Below, piece after piece: positions 1-6,959 of a DNA stretch of 64,000 nucleotides. The first letter of the stretch is position 1, and each line of letters opens with the position of its first letter. Origin of the DNA: AC-38 sp033856025 (GTDB lineage Bacteria; Actinomycetota; Thermoleophilia; Solirubrobacterales; Solirubrobacteraceae); the NCBI GenBank assembly GCA_033856025.1, contig JAWVFQ010000025.1, positions 27,017 through 91,016 on the forward strand, read 5' to 3'. A program made the translations under genes and the position numbers. The notes under the pieces are model-generated. The model was given only the letters and a program-made list of their open reading frames with translations. It searched no databases and had not been told where the DNA came from.

Positions 1-1532
1 CGGTCAGCCTCAGCGTCACGCAGCCCCCCGTGGCCGCGCTGGACGCCAGCCCGGCGTCGCCCCTGACGGGCGACTCGGTGACGCTGGACGCCATGGACTC
101 GGTGGATCCCGATGGCGAGGCCATCGCGCGCTTCGAGTGGGACGTCGACGGCGACGGCAACTTCGAGCGCGACACCGGCACCACCGGCGCGACCCTCGCC
201 CAGTGGGCGACGTCCGGCACCAAGACCGTGCGCGTGCGCGTGACCGACGTGGACGGCGCGACCGACGTGGCCAACCTCGACGTGGTCGTGCGCAACCGGC
301 CGCCCAGCGCGTCGTTCACGGGTCCCTCGCCGGCCGTGGTCGGCCGGGTCGCCACGTTCAGCGCCGCCGGCTCCACGGACGACGACGGCCAGATCGTCAA
401 GCACGAGTGGGACCTCGACGGAAACGGGACCTACGAGACCGACACCGCGGGCATCGCGGACGTCGACCACACCTTCGGCGCCTCCGGCTCGGTCACCGTG
501 GGCCTGCGCGTCACCGACGACCAGGGCGGGACGGACACGACGACCCTGGTCGTGACCGTCACGCAGGCGCCCGTCGCGGCCTACACGGCGACCGCCAACC
601 CGACCTCGCTGCACCGCGCCGTCGCCTTCGACGCATCCGCCTCCTCCGACCCCGACGGGTCGATCGCCCGCTACGAGTGGGACCTCGACGGGGACGGCTC
701 GTTCGAGACGGACACCGGTACCACCGGCTCGACCAGCCGGGTCTACGACGCCGGCGGGACCTTTGACACCAAGCTGCGGGTGACCGACGACGCGGGCGCC
801 CAGACCGTCCTGGACATCCCCGTGGTGGCGCGCAACCTGGCGCCGACGGCGGCGCTCGCCGTCACCCCCGCGCCGACCACGGCCGGGCAGGCCGTGACCA
901 TGGACGCGGGCGGGTCCGGGGACGCGGACGGAGCGGTCGTCCGCTACGACTGGGACCTCGACGGCAACGGCTCCTACGAGACGACGACCAAGACCGTCCC
1001 CACGCACGTGCACACCTATCCCAACGCCGGGCGCTTCGCCATCGGCGTGCGGGTGACCGACAACGACGGCGGCGTGGCCACGGCGACGCGCAGCCTGGTC
1101 GTCGGCACCGCCTCGCACCCGGCGGGATCGGGCGGCACGACCACCCCCGGCGGCACCGGCGCCACCAACGGCGGCGGCGCGGGTGGGGGATCCAACCCCA
1201 CCGCCGCCTTCGTCGCCAGCGTCACCGGAACGCCGCTCCAGCGCCTGAGCGCGGTCGTCTCGCGCGGCCTGCGCGTGGGCTGCCGGGCCAATCGCGCGTC
1301 GACCTGCCGCATCCGCGTCGAGCTGCCGCGGCCCGGAGGCCGGCGCGTCGTCGTGGCCCGCGCCACCATCGTCCTGCACCGCTCGGGCGTGCGTTCGGTG
1401 CGCGTGCGCCTCGTGCCCGCGGCACGGCGGGTCCTGCGCACCTCGAGCACCGCGACGCTGCTGGTCCGCGGCACCGTCCGCGGCCAGGGCGCCTCCACCC
1501 GCGTGTTCCGCGCCTTCCTGCTGCGCCGCTAG
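1..1532 (+). CDS. PKD-repeat surface protein (5'-truncated by window)
   Basis: The frame is already open at the window edge (first full codon at base 3), so the N-terminus lies upstream and the GTG at base 30 is only an internal codon. The visible 509 residues hold about four PKD-type Ig repeats of 85-90 residues. Each has a W-D-x-D-G-(D/N)-G-x-(F/Y)-E core, for example EWDLDGNGTYETDT, which resembles a calcium-binding loop. A Gly/Ser/Thr-rich linker follows near residues 370-400, then a basic Val/Arg-rich beta-type domain of about 100 residues with two Cys (CRANRASTC). No C-terminal membrane anchor or sortase signal is visible. PKD repeats are known from secreted and surface proteins. The neighbouring pilus locus suggests an envelope or adhesion role, but this is inference. 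Confidence 0.8.
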   Translation, partial: VSLSVTQPPVAALDASPASPLTGDSVTLDAMDSVDPDGEAIARFEWDVDGDGNFERDTGTTGATLAQWATSGTKTVRVRVTDVDGATDVANLDVVVRNRPPSASFTGPSPAVVGRVATFSAAGSTDDDGQIVKHEWDLDGNGTYETDTAGIADVDHTFGASGSVTVGLRVTDDQGGTDTTTLVVTVTQAPVAAYTATANPTSLHRAVAFDASASSDPDGSIARYEWDLDGDGSFETDTGTTGSTSRVYDAGGTFDTKLRVTDDAGAQTVLDIPVVARNLAPTAALAVTPAPTTAGQAVTMDAGGSGDADGAVVRYDWDLDGNGSYETTTKTVPTHVHTYPNAGRFAIGVRVTDNDGGVATATRSLVVGTASHPAGSGGTTTPGGTGATNGGGAGGGSNPTAAFVASVTGTPLQRLSAVVSRGLRVGCRANRASTCRIRVELPRPGGRRVVVARATIVLHRSGVRSVRVRLVPAARRVLRTSSTATLLVRGTVRGQGASTRVFRAFLLRR

Positions 1533-1545
1533 CTCCGGCTCGGGC

Positions 1546-1974
1546 TCACAGCGGCGGGGCGTCGACCACCAGGCGGCCCACGTCGCGGCGCGCGCCGACG
1601 AGGCGGATCGGGAACGTCCCGCCCCGCTGGGGGAAGAAGTCGAACCGGGCCGGCGTGAAGCTATCCACGGACGCGAAGCGATCGAGTCCGACCAGCTCCA
1701 CCTCGTCGGGCGCGGTCGCCCGCACGCGCAGGCGCAGCAGCTGCCCCGGGCGGGCCCGCACCACGGCCGGGCGCGGCGCCGACGCGTCCACGACCCGCAC
1801 GTCCTCCGCGGTTCCCGCGGCGGTGCCCCCGCCCGGGGCGCGCGGAGGAGCCGGGGCGGCGGAGGTGGGCGTCGTGGCGGTCCCCTTGCGCAGCTCGCGG
1901 GGCGTCAGCGCCGCGGCGATCGCCCCGGTCGCGAGCAGCACTGCGGCGAGCACGAGCAGGCGGCGGCGAAGCAC
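1546..1974 (-). CDS. small secreted/anchored beta-domain protein
   Basis: This 142-residue protein starts MLRRR and then has a hydrophobic stretch (about residues 6-23) that should act as a signal peptide or single anchor. An Ala/Pro/Gly/Thr-rich linker covers about residues 30-60. The remaining 80 residues look all-beta and end with FDFFPQRGGTFPIRL, reminiscent of the last strands of cupredoxin-like folds. There is no Cys or His in that domain, so copper binding of the usual kind is unlikely. The gene converges on the PKD gene with a 13-bp gap. I do not recognise the family; an exported structural or binding protein is the most that can be said. Confidence 0.6.
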   Translation of the reverse strand: MLRRRLLVLAAVLLATGAIAAALTPRELRKGTATTPTSAAPAPPRAPGGGTAAGTAEDVRVVDASAPRPAVVRARPGQLLRLRVRATAPDEVELVGLDRFASVDSFTPARFDFFPQRGGTFPIRLVGARRDVGRLVVDAPPL

Positions 1975-2089
1975 CGCAACAGCCTAGAGGTGCCCGGGTG
2001 GACGAACGTCGGATGCCGGAAATGCAGGAAATTGCGCTTCTGGCGTCAAGGTCTGGCGCCGCCCTGCCGATGGGGTGGTCAAGCCAGAA

Positions 2090-2174
2090 CCAAGGTGCCA
2101 AAGGCAAACCGTCTGTGAAGGCGGGACGCAAAGCCACGGTCCTCCCACCAAGAGGAAGCCGGGCTGCCACCAGG
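2090..2174 (+). promoter_or_regulatory. cyclic-di-GMP-I (GEMM) riboswitch
   Basis: The conserved aptamer core is all present: GGCAAACC (2103-2110), a hairpin CCGTCT-GTGA-AGGCGG with a GNRA loop, then GGGACGCAAAGCC (2123-2135), a second hairpin (CGG..TCCTC / GAGGA..CCG) and a closing GGGCTGCC. The outer stem P1 can form between GGTG 2094-2097 and CACC 2168-2171, extended by CC/GG. This matches the GEMM-I class, known to bind c-di-GMP and common upstream of pilus and competence genes. It lies about 85 bases before the start codon of the first pilin and should make that gene respond to c-di-GMP. The direction of control is discussed in the findings. Confidence 0.93.
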
Positions 2175-2259
2175 GTTCGTTCGCAAGATCTCCGGCGGCA
2201 TGGAGACCAAGGATCTGGCCAAAGCAGTACCAGGCCATCCAGGTCCAAGGAGGACATAC

Positions 2260-2688
2260 ATGCTGCACAAGATCCGTAGGCGTATCGAGGAGGAGAAGGG
2301 CTTCACGCTCATCGAGCTCCTCGTCGTCATCCTCATCATCGGCATCCTTGCCGCGATCGCGCTGCCCACGTTCCTGGGTCAGCGGGCCAAGGGGCAGGAC
2401 TCCTCGGCGAAGTCGAACGCGCGCAACATGGTGTCGCAGGTCGAGTCCTGCTACGCGACGACCCAGACGTACGCCAGCTGCACCACCGCGGCCGGCTCCG
2501 AGCTGGACGCCGGTGGCATCTCGAACACCACGGTCGCCGTCAACGGCGCCAGCGGCTTCACGGTCGTCGGCACGTCGGACTCGACCAACACGTTCACGAT
2601 TCAGAAGTCGGCTGACGGCTCCACCATCAGCCGCACGTGCACCCGTCCGAACACCAAGGGCGGCTGCGCGACCGGCGGCACCTGGTAG
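2260..2688 (+). CDS. pilA: type IV major pilin, copy 1
   Basis: A 142-residue prepilin. The start is the ATG at 2260 because AAGGAGGA (2247-2254) sits 5 bases before it; an ATG at 2200 in frame lacks this and would add an atypical leader. The leader MLHKIRRRIEEEKG is cleaved before Phe15, giving the classic FTLIELLVVILIIGILAAIA N-terminal helix with Glu at mature position 5. The C-terminal half has four Cys (VESCYATTQTYASC and CTRPNTKGGC), which could form two disulfides. It forms the pilus fibre after processing by the peptidase encoded just downstream. Control is by the upstream c-di-GMP riboswitch, and a strong hairpin terminator follows. The second pilin is almost identical. Confidence 0.95.
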   Translation: MLHKIRRRIEEEKGFTLIELLVVILIIGILAAIALPTFLGQRAKGQDSSAKSNARNMVSQVESCYATTQTYASCTTAAGSELDAGGISNTTVAVNGASGFTVVGTSDSTNTFTIQKSADGSTISRTCTRPNTKGGCATGGTW

Positions 2689-2717
2689 TCCGTCGGAACA
2701 TCCACACGTAGCGTCTT

Positions 2718-2750
2718 CGGGGCGGGCCTTCGGGCCCGCCCCGAACTTTT
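2718..2750 (+). terminator. rho-independent-type terminator after pilin 1
   Basis: A perfect 11-bp stem, CGGGGCGGGCC (2718-2728) with GGCCCGCCCCG (2733-2743), has a TTCG tetraloop and is followed by AACTTTTG. It lies 30 bases after the pilin 1 stop codon, so it should end or sharply reduce the riboswitch-controlled transcript before pilin 2. Confidence 0.85.
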
Positions 2751-2832
2751 GTCCAGGTGCATCGGCGGCGGGTGGTGTTCGCGGGCGATCGAGCCGATCC
2801 TGGCTCTAAACCAGGCCCAGGAGGAAATCTTC

Positions 2833-3261
2833 ATGATCACCAAGCTCCGCAACCGCATCGAGGACGAGAAGGGGTTCACCCTCATCGAGCTCCTCGTCGT
2901 CATCCTGATCATCGGCATCCTTGCCGCGATCGCGCTGCCGACGTTCCTCGGCCAGCGCGCCAAGGGGCAGGACTCCTCCGCCAAGTCGAACGCCCGCAAC
3001 ATGGTCTCCCAGGTGGAGTCCTGCTACGCGACGACTCAGACGTACGCCAGCTGCACCACCGCGGCCGGCTCCGAGCTGGACTCGGGCGGCATCTCGAACA
3101 CCACGGTCGCCACCAACGGCGCCAGCGGCTTCACGGTCGTGGCGACCTCGGACTCGACCAACACGTTCACGATCGAGAAGGCGGCCGACGGGTCGTCGAT
3201 CTCCCGGACGTGCACGCGGCCCAACACCAAGGGCGGCTGCGCGACCGGCGGAACGTGGTAG
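2833..3261 (+). CDS. pilA: type IV major pilin, copy 2
   Basis: A 142-residue prepilin with leader MITKLRNRIEDEKG cut before FTLIELL, Glu at mature position 5. The ATG at 2833 is chosen because AGGAGG (2819-2824) lies 8 bases upstream. The mature protein differs from copy 1 at only six of 128 positions, all in the C-terminal third (for example A to S after SELD, IQKS to IEKA). The leader peptides differ more than the mature parts, and there are many synonymous changes. The gene has its own ribosome binding site and no second riboswitch; the strong terminator before it suggests a separate promoter or read-through expression. Probably an alternative or second structural pilin. Confidence 0.95.
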   Translation: MITKLRNRIEDEKGFTLIELLVVILIIGILAAIALPTFLGQRAKGQDSSAKSNARNMVSQVESCYATTQTYASCTTAAGSELDSGGISNTTVATNGASGFTVVATSDSTNTFTIEKAADGSSISRTCTRPNTKGGCATGGTW

Positions 3262-3287
3262 CGGCGCCGATCCAGCCGTGACGCTTC

Positions 3288-3315
3288 GCGAGGCGGGCCC
3301 GCGGGCCCGCCTCGC
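3288..3315 (+). terminator. hairpin terminator after pilin 2
   Basis: GCGAGGCGGGCCC (3288-3300) is followed after two bases by its exact complement GGGCCCGCCTCGC (3303-3315), 27 bases after the pilin 2 stop. Only a weak T run follows (CGCGTTTCGCG), so termination is probable rather than certain. Confidence 0.6.
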
Positions 3316-3340
3316 CGCGTTTCGCGGCCGGTGCGGGGAC

Positions 3341-3346
3341 TAGGCT
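3341..3346 (+). promoter_or_regulatory. -10 element of a leaderless-type promoter (pilD)
   Basis: TAGGCT matches the actinobacterial -10 pattern TANNNT and lies 9 bases before the ATG at 3356, with no Shine-Dalgarno sequence between. Transcription would start at or next to the start codon. Confidence 0.5.
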
Positions 3347-3355
3347 GCGCGCGCC

Positions 3356-4105
3356 ATGGGAATCGCCCTCGCGGCCCTGAGCGGCCTGGCCCTCGGGTCC
3401 TTCCTCAACGTCGTGATCGCGCGGCTCCCCGCCGGGGAGTCGCTGATGCGCCCGGCCTCGCGGTGCCCGCACTGCGGCCACCCGGTGCGGCCGTGGGACA
3501 ACGTCCCCGTGGTCTCCTGGCTGCTGCTGCGCGGGCGCTGCCGCGACTGCGGCGCGCCGATCTCCGCGCGCTACCCGCTCGTGGAGGCGCTGACCGCCGG
3601 CCTGTTCGTCGCCGTGGTGCTGGTCAAGGGCGCCGACGAGGACGCGCTGCTGGGGCTGGCGCTCGTCCTCACGCTCGTCCCCGTGACGTTCATCGACCTC
3701 GACCACCGGCTGATCCTCAACCGGATCCTGCTGCCCTCCGCCGTCGCGGCGATCGCCATCCTGGCGGCGACCGACCCCGGCGAGCTGCCCGAGCACCTGA
3801 TCGCCGGCGTCGCCGCGGGGGGCTTCTTCCTGCTGGCCGCCGTGGCCTACCCGAGCGGCATGGGCATGGGCGACGTCAAGCTGGCCGGGACGCTGGGCCT
3901 GTACCTCGGGCTCGAGGTGGCTCCGGCGCTCCTGGCGGCGCTGCTCTCCGGCACGCTCGTCGGGGCGGGGATCATGGCCCGCCGGGGGGCGGCCGAGGGG
4001 CGCAAGACGGCCGTGCCGTTCGGGCCGTTCCTGGCCCTGGGCGCGCTCGTAGGGCTGTTCGTGGGCCCCGAGATCCTCGACTGGTACCGCGACACCTTCC
4101 TGTAG
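3356..4105 (+). CDS. pilD: prepilin peptidase / N-methyltransferase
   Basis: A 249-residue polytopic membrane protein of the A24 aspartic peptidase family. It cleaves the leader of type IV prepilins at the cytoplasmic face and methylates the new N-terminal Phe. The N-terminal domain has GSFLNVVIARLP and two zinc-binding pairs, CPHCG and CRDCG (about residues 38-66). The peptidase domain carries both catalytic Asp motifs: VTFIDLDHR near residue 105 and GMGMGDVKLAG near residue 170. About seven or eight hydrophobic segments fit the family. It directly follows the two pilins it must process and precedes the pilM-type assembly genes. The length is normal and all key residues are present. Confidence 0.95.
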   Translation: MGIALAALSGLALGSFLNVVIARLPAGESLMRPASRCPHCGHPVRPWDNVPVVSWLLLRGRCRDCGAPISARYPLVEALTAGLFVAVVLVKGADEDALLGLALVLTLVPVTFIDLDHRLILNRILLPSAVAAIAILAATDPGELPEHLIAGVAAGGFFLLAAVAYPSGMGMGDVKLAGTLGLYLGLEVAPALLAALLSGTLVGAGIMARRGAAEGRKTAVPFGPFLALGALVGLFVGPEILDWYRDTFL

Positions 4106-4222
4106 ATCGGGCGTGGAGAGGCCAAATTCGCGCTGCGGGGCTCAAGCCCGGCGGACGAATGGTCGATGCGTGGGGCGTCGGGCGCACCGGCGTCCGGGCC
4201 CCGATCACAACCCCCCCTCCAC
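4106..4222 (+). promoter_or_regulatory. structured leader upstream of pilM
   Basis: This 117-base gap has no coding potential I trust. It holds a hairpin with outer arms ATTCG (4126-4130) and CGAAT (4156-4160) around an inner GGGC-TCAA-GCCC stem, and a second hairpin GGGCGC-ACCG-GCGTCC closer to the gene. The pilM start lacks a clear Shine-Dalgarno sequence (CCCCCCCTCCAC precedes it). It lacks the GGGACGCAAAGCC core, so it is not a second GEMM riboswitch. Confidence 0.35.
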
Positions 4223-5296
4223 ATGGCAAGCAAGCGCAACCGCACCATCGTCGGGCTCGACATCGAGCCCAGCCACGTCTCCGCCGCCGAGGCGACCGTC
4301 AACGGCCGTGTCGCCGTGCAGCGGGCCGCCGTGGGCGCTTTGCCCCCCGGCCTCATGCGCGACGGCGAGGTCACCGACGTCGAGGGCCTGTCCGCCGCCC
4401 TGAAGGACTTCTTCGCGGCCCACAAGCTGGGTCGCCGCGTGCGCCTGGGCGTCGCCAACCAGCGCATCGTCGTGCGCCTCATCGAGCTGCCCCCCGTGGA
4501 CGACCCCCGCGAGCTGGATGCCGTCGTGCGCTTCCAGGCGCAGGACAACATCCCGATGCCGCTCGATCAGGCTGTCCTCGACTACCAGCCCCTGGGCCGC
4601 GTCGAGACCCCGCAGGGCGACCGGCTGCGGGTCGTGCTCGTCGCCGCGCGCCGGGACATGATCGACCGGCTGGTCGAGGCCGTGCGCGGCGCCGGCCTGC
4701 GTCCCGAGGGCATCGACCTCTCCGCCTTCGCCATGATCCGCGCGCTGGGCGGCGGCACCGACTTCGCCACCGCGCCCGGCGAGGTCGTCGCCGGAACGCT
4801 CTACGTCAACGTCGCCGGGATGACCAACCTGGCCATCGCCGCCGGGTCGGCCTGCCACTTCACCCGCGTCGCCGCCGTCGGCGTCGACACGATGGTCGCC
4901 GAGCTGTCCGAGCGGCGCGGGCTCACCCTCGAGCACTCCGAGCAGTGGCTCGGCCACGTCGGCCTGGAGTCGCCCGTCGACACCGTCGAGGGCGATCCGG
5001 AGATCGTCTCGGAGGCCCGCTCCGTGCTGGCCGCCGGAGCGGACCGCATCGTCGACGAGATCCGCAACTCCCTGGACTTCTACGCCGGGCAGGGCGCCTC
5101 CGTGACCGTGGGGCGCGCCGTGATCACCGGTCCCGCCGTGTCCATCCCGGGCTTCGTCAGCCAGCTGGGCTCCGGCGTCACCGTGCCGGTCGAGTCCGGC
5201 GTGGTCGCCGAGGCGCAGCCGGGCGCGCTGCACGGGGTCGATCCCGCGCGCGTCACCGTCGCCGCCGGCCTGTCCGCCGGGGAGGCGGGGGCATGA
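4223..5296 (+). CDS. pilM: type IV pilus assembly ATPase-fold protein PilM
   Basis: A 357-residue actin-like protein of the cytoplasmic pilus platform; in the known system PilM binds the N-terminus of PilN and couples the PilNO ring to the motor. The N-terminus IVGLDIEPSHVSAAEATV is the family's first phosphate-binding loop, and VITGPAVSIPGFVSQLG near residues 300-317 is the adenosine-side motif. The ATG at 4223 (MASKRNRT) is preferred because it starts just before the domain; an in-frame ATG at 4166 would add an unrelated 19-residue tail. Its stop overlaps the pilN start as ATGA, so the two are translationally coupled. It heads a compact run of four overlapping genes. Confidence 0.9.
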   Translation: MASKRNRTIVGLDIEPSHVSAAEATVNGRVAVQRAAVGALPPGLMRDGEVTDVEGLSAALKDFFAAHKLGRRVRLGVANQRIVVRLIELPPVDDPRELDAVVRFQAQDNIPMPLDQAVLDYQPLGRVETPQGDRLRVVLVAARRDMIDRLVEAVRGAGLRPEGIDLSAFAMIRALGGGTDFATAPGEVVAGTLYVNVAGMTNLAIAAGSACHFTRVAAVGVDTMVAELSERRGLTLEHSEQWLGHVGLESPVDTVEGDPEIVSEARSVLAAGADRIVDEIRNSLDFYAGQGASVTVGRAVITGPAVSIPGFVSQLGSGVTVPVESGVVAEAQPGALHGVDPARVTVAAGLSAGEAGA

Positions 5297-6018
5297 GGGC
5301 CGTCAATCTTCTTCCGGTCGACCATCGCCGTGGCGGCGACGGCTCGGCCACGGGCGCGTACGTCGTCCTGGGCGTGCTCGCCGCGCTCGTGGTCGTCGTG
5401 GGCCTCTACGTGGTCAACGCGAACAGCGTGACGTCGAACCGCTCCAAGCTGGCCAACACCCAGCAGGAGGCCACGAGCCTGGAGCAGCAGGCGGCCGCGT
5501 TCAAGCCCTACGCCGACTTCGCCGGCCTGAGCCAGGCGCGGGTGCAGACCGTGTCCGACCTGGCCAAGAGCCGCTTCGACTGGGAGCGCGTCATGCACGA
5601 GCTCTCGCGCGCCATGCCGGGCGACGTGTGGCTGACCTCGCTGGTCGGCACCGTCAAGCCGGGCGTGACGCTGGAGGGCGCCGGCGACTCGGGCACCGGG
5701 TCGCTGCGCAGCTCGCTGGCGCTGCCCGCCGTCGAGATGGTCGGCTGCACCGAGAGCCAGGCCGCGGTGTCGCGCGTCATGGCGCGCCTGCGCACGCTCA
5801 ACGGCGTCGAGCGCGTCTCGCTGGCCGCGTCCGAGAAGTCCGCGGCCGCCAGCGCCGACAACGGCGGCGGCGCCTCGCAGACCGATTGCCGCAACGGCAG
5901 CTCCCGCTTCCCGCAGTTCCAGATGGTCGTCTTCTTCAAGGCACCGAAGGAACTGACCACGGCGCCCGACGCCTCGGCCGCCGCGCCCACCACGACTCCG
6001 ACGGGACAGGTCAAGTGA
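5293..6018 (+). CDS. pilN: type IV pilus inner-membrane protein PilN
   Basis: A 241-residue bitopic membrane protein. It begins MRAVNLLPVDHRR, the short cytoplasmic 'NLLP' motif by which PilN is known to bind PilM. A single membrane helix follows (about residues 22-43), then a coiled-coil stretch (SKLANTQQEATSLEQQ) and a periplasm-side alpha/beta domain containing the family-typical MPGDVWLTSL. Two Cys (VGCTESQ and TDCRNG) could pair outside the membrane. The Thr/Ala-rich tail is low complexity. The start overlaps the pilM stop by 4 bases and the stop overlaps the next start by 4 bases. It pairs with the PilO-like product to form the alignment ring. Confidence 0.88.
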   Translation: MRAVNLLPVDHRRGGDGSATGAYVVLGVLAALVVVVGLYVVNANSVTSNRSKLANTQQEATSLEQQAAAFKPYADFAGLSQARVQTVSDLAKSRFDWERVMHELSRAMPGDVWLTSLVGTVKPGVTLEGAGDSGTGSLRSSLALPAVEMVGCTESQAAVSRVMARLRTLNGVERVSLAASEKSAAASADNGGGASQTDCRNGSSRFPQFQMVVFFKAPKELTTAPDASAAAPTTTPTGQVK

Positions 6019-6959
6019 CCCGCCGCGATCGCATCACGATCGGCGTGGTCGTCGCCCTGATCGGGCTGGCCGCGTTCTACATGCTCGCCCTGAAGCCCAA
6101 GCGCCAGGAGGCCGCGCAGCTGCGCGACCAGGTCGCCCAGGCCCAGCAGAAGCTGGACGCGGCGCGCACCGCCCTGGCCGCCGGCCGCGCGGCGCGCGCC
6201 ACGTACGCGGCCAACTACGCGACGGTGGCCAAGCTGGGCAAGGCCGTCCCGACCGACGACGACATCCCCGGGCTGGTCTACCAGCTGGACACCACGGCGC
6301 AGGCCACCGGGGTCGACTTCCGCAGCGTCAAGCTCACCTCGGGCTCGAACGCCTCGGCGCCCGCGCCGCCCAACGCGGCGGCCGCCGCGGCGGCGACGTC
6401 CGACCAGGGCGGCTCCAAGAGCGGCGACGGCCAGAGCGCCAGCGGCCAGAGCGGCGCGGCCGCGTCGGGCACGTCGGCCTCCTCGTCCTCTTCCTCGTCC
6501 CCGGGCTCGTCGGGCACGGGCGCGGCCGCGGCGCCCGCCACGGGCACCACGGGCTCGCCCGCGGCGGCCACGCAGACCGCGACGGCGGCCCTGCCCCCGG
6601 GCGCGGTCGTCGGCCCGGCCGGGCTGAACACGATGCCGTTCTCCTTCTCCTTCGAGGGCAGCTTCTTCAAGCTGTCGGACTTCCTCACCCGCCTCGAGCG
6701 CTACATCAAGCCCACGCGGCGCAGCGTGAGGGTCCGCGGGCGGCTGCTGCTGGTGGACGGCATCGCGCTGACCGCGGCGGCCAACGGCTTCCCGGCGATG
6801 AAGGCGTCGATCGCCGCCACGGCGTACCTGCTTCCCGCCTCCCAGGGCCTGTTCAACGGCGCCTCGCCGCAGGGCCCCACCGCGACCGGCGTCACTCCGG
6901 TCAGCGCCGGGACGAGCGGCTCGTCCACTCCGGCTCCCGCCGCGGCGGTGACCCCGTGA
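6015..6959 (+). CDS. pilO: PilO-like pilus assembly protein with low-complexity insert
   Basis: A 314-residue membrane protein in the PilO position. The GTG at 6015 overlaps the pilN stop (GTGA). After TRRDR comes one membrane helix (about residues 8-24), then a coiled coil (QLRDQVAQAQQKLDAARTAL) typical of PilO. The C-terminal domain (about residues 215-290) has NTMPFSFSFEGSFFKLSDFL and RRSVRVRGRLL, matching the PilO ferredoxin-like fold where 'F.G.y..l..fl..le' is usual. Between the halves lies about 90 residues of Ala/Gly/Ser (residues about 110-200) including a run of Ser, which is unusual and probably a flexible spacer. Ordinary PilO proteins are about 200 residues, so the insert accounts for the extra length. 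Confidence 0.85.
   Translation: MTRRDRITIGVVVALIGLAAFYMLALKPKRQEAAQLRDQVAQAQQKLDAARTALAAGRAARATYAANYATVAKLGKAVPTDDDIPGLVYQLDTTAQATGVDFRSVKLTSGSNASAPAPPNAAAAAAATSDQGGSKSGDGQSASGQSGAAASGTSASSSSSSSPGSSGTGAAAAPATGTTGSPAAATQTATAALPPGAVVGPAGLNTMPFSFSFEGSFFKLSDFLTRLERYIKPTRRSVRVRGRLLLVDGIALTAAANGFPAMKASIAATAYLLPASQGLFNGASPQGPTATGVTPVSAGTSGSSTPAPAAAVTP

Noticed and set aside
2689..2832. A second c-di-GMP riboswitch ahead of pilin 2
   Set aside because: The GGGACGCAAAGCC core and GNRA hairpin are absent in this gap; it holds a terminator and a small hairpin only.
3331..6018. Plus-strand frame of 895 residues that reads through pilD and pilM before reaching pilN
   Set aside because: Only its last 241 residues are real (pilN); the earlier part lies in the wrong frame of pilD and pilM and is Arg/Gly/Ala-rich noise.
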